In this document: positions 7,962 to 17,008 of the stretch, piece after piece | Position numbering within the stretch: position 1 is the first letter of the stretch | Layout of the letters: each line of letters starts with the position of its first letter | Source of the DNA: Roseihalotalea indica | Lineage (GTDB): Bacteria; Bacteroidota; Bacteroidia; Cytophagales; Cyclobacteriaceae | Length of the DNA stretch: 64,000 bases | Direction of reading: 5' to 3' | NCBI RefSeq assembly: GCF_022458895.1 | Contig: NZ_JAINFL010000013.1 | Location: 124,001-188,000, forward strand | Notes under the pieces: model-generated | What the model was told of the DNA's origin: nothing | Databases searched by the model: none | Seen by the model: only the letters and a program-made list of their open reading frames with translations | Made by a program: the position numbers and the translations under genes

Positions 7962-8330
7962 TGTAATGTTATCTTGGCTAAAGAATGTTCCCAATACTTC
8001 GACGGTTTCTCCATAGGCTCTAACGATCTAACCCAGATTATCCTGGGAGTAGACCGAGATTCAGATTTACTAAGCGACCTGTTTAGTGCCAGTGACCCGG
8101 CAGTTAAAAAGATGATCCGTGATGTGATTGCTTCGGCAAAACGAACAAATACCAAAATAGGCCTGTGTGGTCACGCGCCAAGCGATGATCCGACTTTTGC
8201 TCGTTTTCTGGTAGAATCGGGTATCAACAGTATTTCATTTAATCCTGATGCGCTAGTGTCGGGTATTAAAAATATACTGCAAGCCGAAAATGTTAGTGAG
8301 CGAGTTTCCCCCCAACTTACGCATGGTTAA
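7962..8330 (+). pseudogene. ppsA: 3' remnant of phosphoenolpyruvate synthase
   Basis: About 120 residues remain of a protein of roughly 800. The retained part is the C-terminal end of the PEP-utilising TIM barrel, with NVILAKE, YFDGFSIGSNDLTQ, LGVDRDS, ICGHAPSD-like (LCGHAPSDDP), and a terminal SISFNPDAL. The N-terminal ATP-grasp and phosphohistidine swivel domains are missing, and no start codon belongs to this piece; the TTG at 7974 is fortuitous. It abuts the dead nitroreductase, so one deletion probably removed the rest. Expected enzyme: pyruvate plus ATP to PEP, AMP and phosphate; this remnant cannot catalyse it. Confidence 0.8.
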
Positions 8331-8432
8331 ATATATAACAGTTCTGAGGTTGGGTTAGATAACTCTTAGCGGAAGTAACGATTTGCCCTTAGTAATCAAT
8401 CAGTAAGTATTTAGTAGGTTGTACAACATAGG

Positions 8433-8464
8433 AAAAGGGGATAGCTAAAGCTATCCCCCTTTTT
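8433..8464. terminator. Bidirectional intrinsic terminator
   Basis: GGGGATAGCT (8437-8446) and AGCTATCCCC (8449-8458) form a perfect 10-bp stem with a short AA loop, flanked by A's on the left and T's on the right, so it can terminate on both strands. It lies between the ppsA remnant (+) and the 3' end of the convergent large gene (-). Confidence 0.85.
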
Positions 8465-8500
8465 AATGAAAAATACAAAGCAGATTAGGCTTCCTGCCAC

Positions 8501-11500
8501 CTAGTCGTGCAGAAGCAGTTTACTAGTCACTCTTCGCCCTCCGGTTTCTACTGCGATCAAATAGGTTCCTGCGGGTTGATCATGAAGGGACAGAGCTTCT
8601 TGTCGTTGTCCATACCCTTTATCACTGATGACCAGCCGACCGTACATATTGTATATCTGTAGCGTATACTCCTGATCATCGGGAATAGGGATGTCTACCT
8701 CAACGTATGAATGAGCAGGATTCGGATACACCGTCAGTATAAGATCTTCGGGCATAGTTGAATTATGCTGACTCAGACTTTTGGCCACGGACTTGCCAGA
8801 AAAAACTGGCTGGCGAGCATTTGCAGGGACGTCCGGGGTGAACACCAGACTTCCGCTGAGGAGAGATGTCTGATGCATGATCTCAAAGGATATTTCGCTG
8901 GGAGTGCCGGGTACGCCTGTGGCATTCTGTCCGGAATATGGGGTAGCAGTCACGGTATAGATTCCTTCCGCCAGCATTTTGCCATCAAAGTCTCCATCAT
9001 CATCTCCAAAACTGGCGTAAGGGGGAGCACTTTCATTTTTGATATGAAACAGTCCTGGTCCTACCACCTTGATCTTGAAACTGCCTACTGGTTCGTTAGG
9101 AAGTACCTCAATGGCCAAGCTCTCCGAAAGCTCCGATGAGCTGATTTTAGTTCCGTCAGTTAAGTCGCCGATGGGTTGATCCGTTTGAGCATCGATCAAT
9201 CGGAAGGAGATATCATTCGGAGTGATAAACTCTTCTACTGTAATTGTCTGGGTAGTAAAACTAGAGCAGCCATTTGAAAGGTTTGTTACGGTCAGCATCA
9301 CTGTATACATGCCGGTTTGGGCATAGGTGTGAGTAGTGCTCAGGTTGGCGTTTCGTACGGTGCCATCCCCAAAGTCGAACTGATAAATATATTCCTGCGA
9401 TTGACCTTCGTCAGATCCGTTCCCTGCGGCCAAGAAGCTTACTTCAAGAGGGACCTTTCCGGAGGTAGGGATAGCAGTAAAGTGAGCGATGGGTGGATCA
9501 CAGGATTGGATTTCTATTTCAAATTCTGCGAGTGCCCCGGCAGTACCCAGGGCATTCCGATCCGAATAGGATGTAGCCGTGATATAGTAAGTCCCTGTGC
9601 TAAACTGCTTACCAAAAATATCGTCTCCGTCGTCGCCGAAGGCGGAGTAGGGCGGGGCATTCTCTATAGTACTCGTACTGATGCCGGGGCCCGATACATC
9701 TATTGCAATACTACCAGCTTTACTGGAAGGTATCGCCAAGATCCCTAATCCTTCTTCAGGCAGGTCGAGCAGATTCAGCGTGATTTTGTTGGTCAGTACT
9801 CGATCATCATACAGACTAATATCCTGCTCAGTATTAATCAGTTTGAAGCCAGCAATTTGTAAGTCGGGAGCCTGGATGCTAATAGAAAACGATATCATGC
9901 TGGGAGTGCCGGGTACGCCCGTAGCATTCGGTCCGGAATATGGGGTAGCAGTCACGGTATAGATTCCTTCCGTCAGCATTTTGCCATCAAAGTCTCCATC
10001 ATCATCTCCAAAACTGGCGTAAGGGGGAGCACTTTCATTTTTGATATGAAACAGTCCTGGCCCCACCACCTTGATCTTGAAACTGCCTACTGGTTCGTTA
10101 GGAAGTACCTCAATGGCCAGGCTCTCCGGAAGGCTCTGTTTGGATAGCTGCGCTCCCTCCGTCAGGTTGGCGATTACTGCATCGGTTTGGGCATCAATCA
10201 GCCGGAAGGTGGTACCGGGCGTAGGCTCATCTATTACTGTAATGAGGGTTGAGGTAGCACCACCATTTCGTTCATTATCGCGTACATTGACGAGTACTTC
10301 ATACTCACCGGCAGTAGCGTACGTGTGAGTTACCGAAGGCGACTCACTTTGGACGCGAGTGCCATCTCCAAAGATGAAAATATACTGAGTGATTTCTCCA
10401 TCTTCATCAGTAGAACCGCTGGCGTCAAACAGGATTGTGAGCGGAGCCGAGCCCTTTATCGGAGTTGCGGTGAGTCTGGCTACGGGTGCTATAGGAGGCG
10501 CCAGGAACTCAAAAGAGATCTCAGTTGGTTCGCCCGCTACTCCGGTCCCATTTTCTCCGGAATAGGGCGTGGCCTTTACATGATAGACTCCTACCCCCGA
10601 TGGCATCCCCTTGAAGTCGCCGGCCTCGTCTCCAAAACTGGCGTAAGGGGCTTCGCTTTGGTTGCGCGTGCTTTGAATACCCGGACCAGAAACCTCGATA
10701 CGAATACTACCCACAGGTTCTGAGGGAACCGCTTCAATAGCCATACTGGTTGGTAGCTCTACAAAGGATGCAAAATAACCATCATACAGATCAAGAGCTG
10801 GAAGATCGGTTTCAGCATCAATCAAGCGGAAAGAGATTGGAGTAGGTGGGGCTGCTTCATATAGGCGCTGAGAAGTTGTAATAGCTTCATCCCAGTTAGC
10901 AAAAATATTCCACCAGTCGCTAATGATATATTCTTCCTGATACGGGATTTTCGACTCAGCACCCGGTAAAGCCTGCATCCAATACATGTGCCAGTGGGAA
11001 GTAGTTCGCTCGTCGCCTTCTCCGGGATCAATCGGGTAGGGGCGGGAGCCGTCCGGCCAGTCGTACTGCAGATTTCGCCAGGTATCAACATTCACCTCTT
11101 TTTTCTCTCCGCTGTTATCCGGTCGCCAGTCCTCAATATCAGATTCTACTAGTGTGGGGTTAAGGTAATCATAATTTTCGATAGTGTTGGGGGGCATGTG
11201 ATTCCACCCACAACGGCCGGTAACGGACTGCAGATTTTCATCAGCTCCAACAAATTTCTGCCAGAACAAATCTTCTTCACCGTTATCCTGTAAATCCACG
11301 TATTTTAGCATATGTTCTATCTGGTGACCATAATTGTGCCCTACTGCTTCGTTTTGCGTTCGTCGGTAGTTATTTCCGAAGACAATATAAGTATGATCGT
11401 AGATCGGCAGATCGTTATTGTCGCGATAGCTATTAGAGATATCACCGGTGATGGGACTGGCCATATTGGCCTCGGGTGATCCCCGGAAGTTAGCGGGGGC

Positions 11501-12562
11501 ATGGATGTTGGGATCGTAACTAGGCCAGCTGGAGTCCAGCGAGCCATCCCAGATCCAGATGTGTTTTACTCCCAGGTCATTCACGTAATGCTCCACATTG
11601 AATCGCTCAAAGATCTGGAAATAGTCGGGCTTATAAACCGGGTAGCCATTCCTGTCGGTGACGATCGATGTACCGGGTGGGGTGAGTTCGTATACGGTAA
11701 TATCCTCTACCACCTGGTAGCCCGTCATTGGTTGGGCATCCGGATCTTTATAGCCATGATACTTGCTGCCCTCCTCCAGCATAAACTTAATCCGCTTATT
11801 AAGCTGATCGATTTTTTCCTCCATTGCTTGCAGAGTGATCTTGCCCAGACCCCAGAAATCAGGAACTTTGCTCACATCCAGGTTTAGACCATCGGCCGTA
11901 GGCAGGAAACGGATAATGAGTACCGGAATGATATTCGCGGCATTATCTGCCGGGGTGGCCATAAAAGGATCAATGGTTTCGTACACTGGTTCCAGGCCTT
12001 CAAATTCATCATCTTCTGACCATAGTTCCAGCTCAGCAATGTGAACCCAGTTGTCATAGGTGGTACGTTCTACCGTAAACTTCCATATTTTAGCTTCTAC
12101 GGCTTCGGGCAATACAACTACATCCCATATGCCATGTACGTCATCCCGGCGGGGCACAACAATTCGGTACGTGCCAGAGTGTGTATCCATATCTTGCTGG
12201 GTGTCGGCTGCCTCAAGCCACCAACTGCTATTGTGCAGGTAGGGAAAAGGGAAAAAGGGCTCACCCGGCAATGCCTGAATCTTTTTGACGCTTTGAGGAG
12301 TAGTAAACGCTACCTGTACAAAGGCTGGGTTCCGGTTACTCGTGATCATTTCGGTGTGAATGTCTCCGTCAAAGCAATTGTCAACGGGTCCGGCATACCA
12401 GGGAGTGGAGGTTAGGGCTGCTTGTCCCTGGGCCACGGCAGCGGCAATATCTATTTTTTGAGGAGAAGTAGTTAGCGGGGAGGCCACCCCCTTGATAAAT
12501 AGGGAGAGAAACAAAAGATAACACAGTACAGCCATGCCAGAAAGAAGCGTAAACGTTTTCAT
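8501..12562 (-). CDS. Large secreted multidomain protein with PKD repeats and T9SS sorting domain
   Basis: 1353 residues. A signal peptide covers about 1-28. Next come a discoidin-like region (about 45-195), a unique region to about 570 that includes GHNYGHQIEHML (a histidine-rich stretch of unproven catalytic meaning), then four related modules of about 110 residues starting with FRLIDA.TD (about 575, 785, 905 and 1110). PKD domains lie between modules 1 and 2 and between modules 3 and 4, with FIFGDGT and FDFGDGT. The last 85 residues form a type A T9SS sorting domain (LTVYPNPAHSYVEV...IYNMYGRLV...AGTYLIAVE). The protein is expected to cross the outer membrane by T9SS and stay on the cell surface. 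Modules 2 and 4 are nearly identical even in DNA. Divergent four-site promoter region upstream. Confidence 0.8.
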   Translation of the reverse strand: MKTFTLLSGMAVLCYLLFLSLFIKGVASPLTTSPQKIDIAAAVAQGQAALTSTPWYAGPVDNCFDGDIHTEMITSNRNPAFVQVAFTTPQSVKKIQALPGEPFFPFPYLHNSSWWLEAADTQQDMDTHSGTYRIVVPRRDDVHGIWDVVVLPEAVEAKIWKFTVERTTYDNWVHIAELELWSEDDEFEGLEPVYETIDPFMATPADNAANIIPVLIIRFLPTADGLNLDVSKVPDFWGLGKITLQAMEEKIDQLNKRIKFMLEEGSKYHGYKDPDAQPMTGYQVVEDITVYELTPPGTSIVTDRNGYPVYKPDYFQIFERFNVEHYVNDLGVKHIWIWDGSLDSSWPSYDPNIHAPANFRGSPEANMASPITGDISNSYRDNNDLPIYDHTYIVFGNNYRRTQNEAVGHNYGHQIEHMLKYVDLQDNGEEDLFWQKFVGADENLQSVTGRCGWNHMPPNTIENYDYLNPTLVESDIEDWRPDNSGEKKEVNVDTWRNLQYDWPDGSRPYPIDPGEGDERTTSHWHMYWMQALPGAESKIPYQEEYIISDWWNIFANWDEAITTSQRLYEAAPPTPISFRLIDAETDLPALDLYDGYFASFVELPTSMAIEAVPSEPVGSIRIEVSGPGIQSTRNQSEAPYASFGDEAGDFKGMPSGVGVYHVKATPYSGENGTGVAGEPTEISFEFLAPPIAPVARLTATPIKGSAPLTILFDASGSTDEDGEITQYIFIFGDGTRVQSESPSVTHTYATAGEYEVLVNVRDNERNGGATSTLITVIDEPTPGTTFRLIDAQTDAVIANLTEGAQLSKQSLPESLAIEVLPNEPVGSFKIKVVGPGLFHIKNESAPPYASFGDDDGDFDGKMLTEGIYTVTATPYSGPNATGVPGTPSMISFSISIQAPDLQIAGFKLINTEQDISLYDDRVLTNKITLNLLDLPEEGLGILAIPSSKAGSIAIDVSGPGISTSTIENAPPYSAFGDDGDDIFGKQFSTGTYYITATSYSDRNALGTAGALAEFEIEIQSCDPPIAHFTAIPTSGKVPLEVSFLAAGNGSDEGQSQEYIYQFDFGDGTVRNANLSTTHTYAQTGMYTVMLTVTNLSNGCSSFTTQTITVEEFITPNDISFRLIDAQTDQPIGDLTDGTKISSSELSESLAIEVLPNEPVGSFKIKVVGPGLFHIKNESAPPYASFGDDDGDFDGKMLAEGIYTVTATPYSGQNATGVPGTPSEISFEIMHQTSLLSGSLVFTPDVPANARQPVFSGKSVAKSLSQHNSTMPEDLILTVYPNPAHSYVEVDIPIPDDQEYTLQIYNMYGRLVISDKGYGQRQEALSLHDQPAGTYLIAVETGGRRVTSKLLLHD
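8898..9126 (-). repeat. Internal direct repeat, copy A (module 4 of the T9SS protein)
   Basis: About 229 bp nearly identical to 9900-10128, with a constant offset of 1002 bp and no indels. It encodes the stretch from SLAIEVLPNEPVGS through GTPG. Only scattered base changes were seen, which points to recent duplication or gene conversion. Confidence 0.85.
9900..10128 (-). repeat. Internal direct repeat, copy B (module 2 of the T9SS protein)
   Basis: Partner of 8898-9126. Modules 1 and 3 of the same protein are much more diverged, so the homogenisation involves modules 2 and 4 only. Confidence 0.85.
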
Positions 12563-12622
12563 ATCAGTCTTTAGGTTATGGTTAAGGGATTAAAATTTCG
12601 CGTTTTCTCTTTCTAGGTGTTA

Positions 12623-12717
12623 TGACCTCCGTCAATCGTAGTAATGATAAAGGTCACTCGAGGCTTGAGTCACAAAAAAGGCGTGATTACAGTCAGGTAG
12701 CAGGATGATGCAGGTCA
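12623..12717. promoter_or_regulatory. Four CRP/FNR-type dyads in a divergent promoter
   Basis: TGACCTCCGTCA (12623), TGATAAAGGTCA (12645), TGATTACAGTCA (12684) and TGATGCAGGTCA (12706) form two pairs, each with 22 bp between centres. The left pair has its proximal centre 66 bp from the start codon of the large - strand gene; the right pair has its proximal centre 62 bp from the start of the + strand gene. The arrangement is mirror-symmetric, giving each gene a proximal and a distal site. Clear -7 boxes were not found here, unlike at other promoters of the set. Confidence 0.7.
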
Positions 12718-12773
12718 TTGAAGGTGTGACAAGAAAAGGTCTTCTTGCCTGGGAATGACCAATATTCCGAAGT

Positions 12774-13970
12774 ATGAAAACCTTTGCTTTATTTGTTGCC
12801 CCTCTTCTGCTGTTCTCCCAGGGAGGTGATACACCTGTAGAGGAGAAGTTTGATGCCGCTGAACAGGTTCTGATTGATCGTCCGGTAGAACACGACCTGT
12901 ACAGAGCTGGAGAAAGAATCGTAGTGAATGCCCCCATTCGGGGAGATATGCTGGCGGCGGCTGGCACGATCAACATTCGTGATAGCATTCAGGGTGATCT
13001 TTCTGTGGTGGGTGGTACTTTGACTCTTCACGGGCCGGTGCTGGATGATGTCCTGGCTATGGGAGGGACGATCCGGTTGGTGAATAATGTAGAAGGTGAT
13101 GTTATTGCCATGGGAGGGCAAGTGTCTCTGGAAGAAGGCTCAAGAGTTGGCCAGGATGTGGTTGTATTCTCGGGTGAGGTACTGCTGGAAGGCACCATCG
13201 CCGGAAATGTAATTATCCGGGGAGGCCAGGTGCAGCTAAACGGAGAGTGTATGGGCAACCTGGAGGTAAAAGGCGGGGAAGTTACGATCAACGGCACCGT
13301 ACAGGGCGCCTCTTCCCTGGCAGCTGAGAAAATTATGCTGGAACCCAACGCACAACTGAATGGTGATGTGCGTTACTGGCTACCCGAAGGGGCCGTCTCT
13401 CCGGATTTTGCATCGGTGCTTAACGGATCAACTGCTCGTTTCGACGAAACTCTCAGTTTAGAAGAGGAGTTCGGCTGGTTTGGGAACTCTGCACCTTGGT
13501 TTCTGATAGGACTGGCCTATCTGCTGGCGGTAGTGCTGACTATCAGCGTAGTCTTTTGGGTATTCCCCCGTGCCATGAACCGAGCCGGACAAGTACTTCA
13601 GCAAGACTTTATGCGTAGTTTCGGGTATGGTATGCTGTATTTGTTAGGAGTACCGTTGGCTATCGGGCTACTGTTGATTAGCCTTATTGGTATTCCAATT
13701 GGGCTTTTCTTGTTGTTCGCCTACATTTTTTCCATTGCCTTCGGACATATCTTTGCATCAGTGGTGGTAACCCATGCCCTGCGAGACTACTATCACTATA
13801 CCTGGTCTAAAGGCTGGATGATCTTCACTTCGTTTATGGTGTTTGCCATATTGCGTGCCCTGACTATTACACCCTTTGTCGGGTTCTTTATTTCTGTGCT
13901 GATGGTGGCAGCCTGTTTCGGTGCTCTCTTGATACCCCATGTTCAAAAGAAAAAAGCAATTATCGCCTAA
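12774..13970 (+). CDS. Polymer-forming (bactofilin-like) membrane protein
   Basis: 398 residues: a signal peptide or N-terminal segment, then about residues 40-205 of short glycine-rich beta repeats (GDMLAAAGTI, GDLSVVGGTL, GNVIIRGGQV, GNLEVKGGEV), the pattern of polymer-forming cytoskeletal proteins, then four to five membrane segments from about 240 to 390. The beta repeats should fold as a right-handed beta-helix; with a signal peptide the repeat domain would face the periplasm. The next gene, a universal stress protein, starts 3 bp after the stop, so both are co-transcribed. The promoter has a tandem dyad pair. The function is unknown; a scaffold in the envelope is the best guess. Confidence 0.7.
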   Translation: MKTFALFVAPLLLFSQGGDTPVEEKFDAAEQVLIDRPVEHDLYRAGERIVVNAPIRGDMLAAAGTINIRDSIQGDLSVVGGTLTLHGPVLDDVLAMGGTIRLVNNVEGDVIAMGGQVSLEEGSRVGQDVVVFSGEVLLEGTIAGNVIIRGGQVQLNGECMGNLEVKGGEVTINGTVQGASSLAAEKIMLEPNAQLNGDVRYWLPEGAVSPDFASVLNGSTARFDETLSLEEEFGWFGNSAPWFLIGLAYLLAVVLTISVVFWVFPRAMNRAGQVLQQDFMRSFGYGMLYLLGVPLAIGLLLISLIGIPIGLFLLFAYIFSIAFGHIFASVVVTHALRDYYHYTWSKGWMIFTSFMVFAILRALTITPFVGFFISVLMVAACFGALLIPHVQKKKAIIA

Positions 13971-13973
13971 CTG

Positions 13974-14786
13974 ATGATGGAAATCCAAAAAATACTCATA
14001 CTCATTGACCTGAGCGAGGAAACCCCTTCACTGTTTACTTATGGACTACAACTTGCCCAGGCATGGAATGCCGAAGTATGGGTACAGCACATCTATTACA
14101 TTCCACCCGATCTGGCAGGGGAAGTATTTATTCCCATGGATGCATTGAAGAAATACGAACACCAGGCGCATAAGGCATTTGAGCAACTGAAAGAAAGTGC
14201 CAATCTTTCAACCGATCGAGAGCCTCATTTTTTGATTAGTCACGGTGATTTTGTAGTACAGGCCAACCAGTTAATTGATCAGGAAGGTATTGACTTGGTG
14301 ATGGTGGGCAATCGGGGGGGAGGTTATTCGGCTAATATTCTGGGAAGCCACACCCTGAAAGCAATCTACCATATACACGGTCCGGTACTGTCTGTCCCGA
14401 AGGAAGCATTATTTCGACCTTTTCATCGCATCGCTTTTGCCACAGACTGGCACAACCATTCGCCCAAGGCGCTTGACCAGTTGATAGTTCTTGCTAGACA
14501 CTTTAAAGCGCATCTGGATATTATTCATGTAAGCCAAAAGCATGGCAAGCCGATGGAAGAAGTTAGCCGGCAAACGTATGATCTGGGAGAGGTTTCCCAC
14601 ACGTTTTACTATCTCTGGGTAAAAGAGATAGAAGAAGGATTGCAGCAGCACCTGGTCGAGCACCAAAACGATCTAATCGTGCTAGTACCACATCATCACA
14701 CCTTTTTTGACTGGCTTTTCCAGAAGAGCGTGACCCGACAGATGGCGTATCACACCCAAATTCCTTTACTAACTTTAAAAGAGTAG
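13974..14786 (+). CDS. Tandem universal stress protein
   Basis: 270 residues with two UspA domains (about 1-140 and 148-270). The first domain keeps a nucleotide-binding-like loop VMVGNRGGGYSANILGS followed by GPVLSVP; the second domain (AFATDWHNHSPKAL) lacks the glycine loop. ATG ATG at 13974 follows the upstream stop by 3 bp, so translation is coupled to the polymer-forming protein. Tandem Usp proteins bind ATP or act as stress-response adaptors; the target is not evident. It is one of five in the window. Confidence 0.87.
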   Translation: MMEIQKILILIDLSEETPSLFTYGLQLAQAWNAEVWVQHIYYIPPDLAGEVFIPMDALKKYEHQAHKAFEQLKESANLSTDREPHFLISHGDFVVQANQLIDQEGIDLVMVGNRGGGYSANILGSHTLKAIYHIHGPVLSVPKEALFRPFHRIAFATDWHNHSPKALDQLIVLARHFKAHLDIIHVSQKHGKPMEEVSRQTYDLGEVSHTFYYLWVKEIEEGLQQHLVEHQNDLIVLVPHHHTFFDWLFQKSVTRQMAYHTQIPLLTLKE

Positions 14787-14818
14787 CCTGTCTTGATAGT
14801 CAATTATTCAACGCAGTC

Positions 14819-15862
14819 ATGATGCGTTTGCCTTTATACGTTCGTGCAACCATTCTGCTGTTAGGATTGGTTTTGCTGTTACACAGTCTGGTCGTGGCTA
14901 AACTGATTCTTATTCCGTTTTGCTGGTCACTGTTTATTGCGGTATTACTGGCTCCGGCGGTTCAATGGCTGGTGCGGCATCGTATTCCCCTTGGGTGGGC
15001 CATTACGCTGGTGATGGTAATCGCAACCACCTTGGTCGTAACCATTTTGTATGTGATCTCTTTTCAGATAGTGGAGCTGGTGTCCGAACTACCCTCTATT
15101 ACTCGTAAACTGGAAGCTGGGTACCGTCAGGTGCGATCAGCCATTGAGATGTATCTGGACATACCTTATGAAGAGCAACCAGCGCAACTGATTAGTACCC
15201 TAAGCAATTACTTAGAGCGTGGTATTAGCACATTAGGTAATACTCTCACTTATACTGCCAAAACCGTCACTATGCTAGGAGTGATGCCGGTGTACGTGTT
15301 TTTTCTACTATATTATCAGCACAGCTTCCCGGTTTTTGTTCACAAGTTGTATCAACACCGGCAGCCCGACCAGGTGTTAAACATTGTGGCCAAAGCAGAT
15401 CAAGTAGTACAAGGGTATTTACGCGGACTATTAATTGTGACTTTACTAGTGGGTTGCCTGGCTTTTCTGGTGTTTATGAGTCTGGGAGTAAAGTACGCCC
15501 TGGTATTTGCCATTTTTGTAGCGGTTTTTAACCTGATTCCCTATATCGGAGTCTTCATCTCTTCAGTCGTATCCATCGTATATGTCTTTCTGACTACCGA
15601 TTCATTATGGTATCCTTTGCTCACGTTAGCCCTGCTGTGGAGCATTCAGATTCTGGAGAATAATATCATCACCCCATATGTGGTGGGCAACAGGATCAAA
15701 CTGAACCCGCTGGTCATCATTCTGACGGTTTTTGCCGGAGCAGCAATATGGGGAGTATCCGGTATGGTGCTATTCATCCCCTTGGTTGGAGCGCTTAAGG
15801 TGCTTCTGGATGATACGGAAAGTGGACAGGCATATGGATATCTACTGGGAGTAAAAAAATAA
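14819..15862 (+). CDS. AI-2E family transporter (UPF0118)
   Basis: 347 residues with about eight membrane segments: three at the N-terminus (10-85), a soluble helical stretch (about 90-150), and five at the C-terminus (155-340). ALVFAIFVAVFNLIPYIG and the final GAAIWGVSGMVLFIPLVGALK match PF01594. Members have been linked to AI-2 export, Na+/H+ exchange or unknown substrates; nothing here decides between them. It starts 32 bp after the Usp gene, so the three genes 12774-15862 probably form one operon under the dyad-controlled promoter. Confidence 0.85.
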   Translation: MMRLPLYVRATILLLGLVLLLHSLVVAKLILIPFCWSLFIAVLLAPAVQWLVRHRIPLGWAITLVMVIATTLVVTILYVISFQIVELVSELPSITRKLEAGYRQVRSAIEMYLDIPYEEQPAQLISTLSNYLERGISTLGNTLTYTAKTVTMLGVMPVYVFFLLYYQHSFPVFVHKLYQHRQPDQVLNIVAKADQVVQGYLRGLLIVTLLVGCLAFLVFMSLGVKYALVFAIFVAVFNLIPYIGVFISSVVSIVYVFLTTDSLWYPLLTLALLWSIQILENNIITPYVVGNRIKLNPLVIILTVFAGAAIWGVSGMVLFIPLVGALKVLLDDTESGQAYGYLLGVKK

Positions 15863-16034
15863 GTGCCTATTGGGAAGAGCATAAGGCTGGTTACTGGGTC
15901 TGAATATCTTGCGAGGCAGCAAAACCGGCATTTAGTCTTCGTGACGTGGAAATGCTAAATGAGGATGTTGGTAACGAAGATTAACGCAAAAAGGGCCATA
16001 GCCAAACTAAAAAGATAAGTTTAAGGAACCTCTT

Positions 16035-16886
16035 CTATAATCTCTCATGGAATGCAAGCAAGGGTACCGAAGGGTGGGTGGTTAAATACCGAGTGACACT
16101 CTTATGAAAGACGCTACCCAAAGCAAAGTGGTAGCGAGGGATAATCACCAGCAAGTCAACGGAGTGATCGTTAAGATAACGGCTGATTCCTCGGGTGGCC
16201 ACTTTGTCTTGCGGGAAGTGATAAGTATGCGGTACGTCGCGGAAGATATGATCCAGTCGTAATGCTTCTTCGGCCTTTCCCATCCCGATAGTGGCTGGCT
16301 GAGAGTGCACATGGATAATATGCATACTGGCCTTCCATAGTTTCAGCAGCCGTACCAAGAAGTCTAGCGAAAACGAATTTTCTCCCTCTTCCAGATCAGT
16401 AGCAAAGGCTACCTGCTTCGGATGTAATACTTCTGTTGAGTGAGGGACAGCCAGCACCGGGCAGATTACATGCTTCATTACATGAAGAGTTGTGCTACCC
16501 AGCCAGGCTGAAGACGCATCTACTCCCCGCACGCCCATCACTACCAGATCAATACCCTCTTCGTTAATCGTTTCAATAATTCCTTCTCCAGGCAGAGCCA
16601 TCTGGATCATCACTCGATGGGATATAGCGTGAATATCGGGAATTGTGCTGGCAAGCTGTTCAAGTTTATGACGTTCGGCACGTTCTGCTTTGTCTAACAT
16701 GTCTGAATCTACAAAGAAGGTGGCATCTCCACCAATCGGCACATGAAAGGCATGGTACAGCAGCAATTCGGGTTCAGGATCCTCGGAAATCGATAATGTT
16801 TTCTGCATTAGCTTGGCTAGGGTGGCAGCGTAGCGTAGTGCCTGCAAGGCATCATCAGAGAAATCAACTGGGACTAAAATTTTCAT
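16035..16886 (-). CDS. Tandem universal stress protein
   Basis: 283 residues with two UspA domains. Domain 1 begins MKILVPVDFSDDALQAL and has VVMGVRGVDASSAWLGS followed by CPVLAVP, a family-type nucleotide loop; domain 2 (about 150-283) has AFATDLEEGENSF but no glycine loop. It is divergent from the Na/Pi cotransporter gene, and the intergenic DNA holds a dyad whose centre is 59 bp from this start codon, the spacing seen at other genes of the set. It should be a cytoplasmic stress-responsive nucleotide-binding protein. Confidence 0.87.
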   Translation of the reverse strand: MKILVPVDFSDDALQALRYAATLAKLMQKTLSISEDPEPELLLYHAFHVPIGGDATFFVDSDMLDKAERAERHKLEQLASTIPDIHAISHRVMIQMALPGEGIIETINEEGIDLVVMGVRGVDASSAWLGSTTLHVMKHVICPVLAVPHSTEVLHPKQVAFATDLEEGENSFSLDFLVRLLKLWKASMHIIHVHSQPATIGMGKAEEALRLDHIFRDVPHTYHFPQDKVATRGISRYLNDHSVDLLVIIPRYHFALGSVFHKSVTRYLTTHPSVPLLAFHERL

Positions 16887-16939
16887 GGTTGTAGAGATTT
16901 TGCTTCCTCCAAGTACACCAACCGGGAAGAAACAATCAA

Positions 16940-16973
16940 TGACTTAGGTCAGCTACCGATATGACCTCCGGCA
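16940..16973 (-). promoter_or_regulatory. CRP/FNR-type dyad plus imperfect tandem partner
   Basis: TGACTTAGGTCA (16940-16951) is a perfect dyad. TGACCTCCGGCA (16962-16973) lies exactly 22 bp on with one mismatch in the right arm. Geometry fits the - strand Usp gene (proximal centre 59 bp from its start); the -7 match (TACTTGGA, 16915-16908) is weak. The partner overlaps the upstream in-frame ATG at 16961, an argument for the later start of the cotransporter. Confidence 0.55.
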
Positions 16974-17008
16974 GCCAGGGTTGTCAGATAAACTCATACC
17001 TTCGGATT

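Noticed and set aside
9317..12415. Several + strand open frames of 85-143 codons
   Set aside because: They are antisense to the large T9SS protein gene, lack signals and similarity, and are explained by its codon composition.
16961..17008. Upstream ATG of the Na/Pi cotransporter gene
   Set aside because: It overlaps the second dyad copy and would add a polar, non-conserved N-terminus; ATG 17009 gives the usual start close to the first membrane helix.
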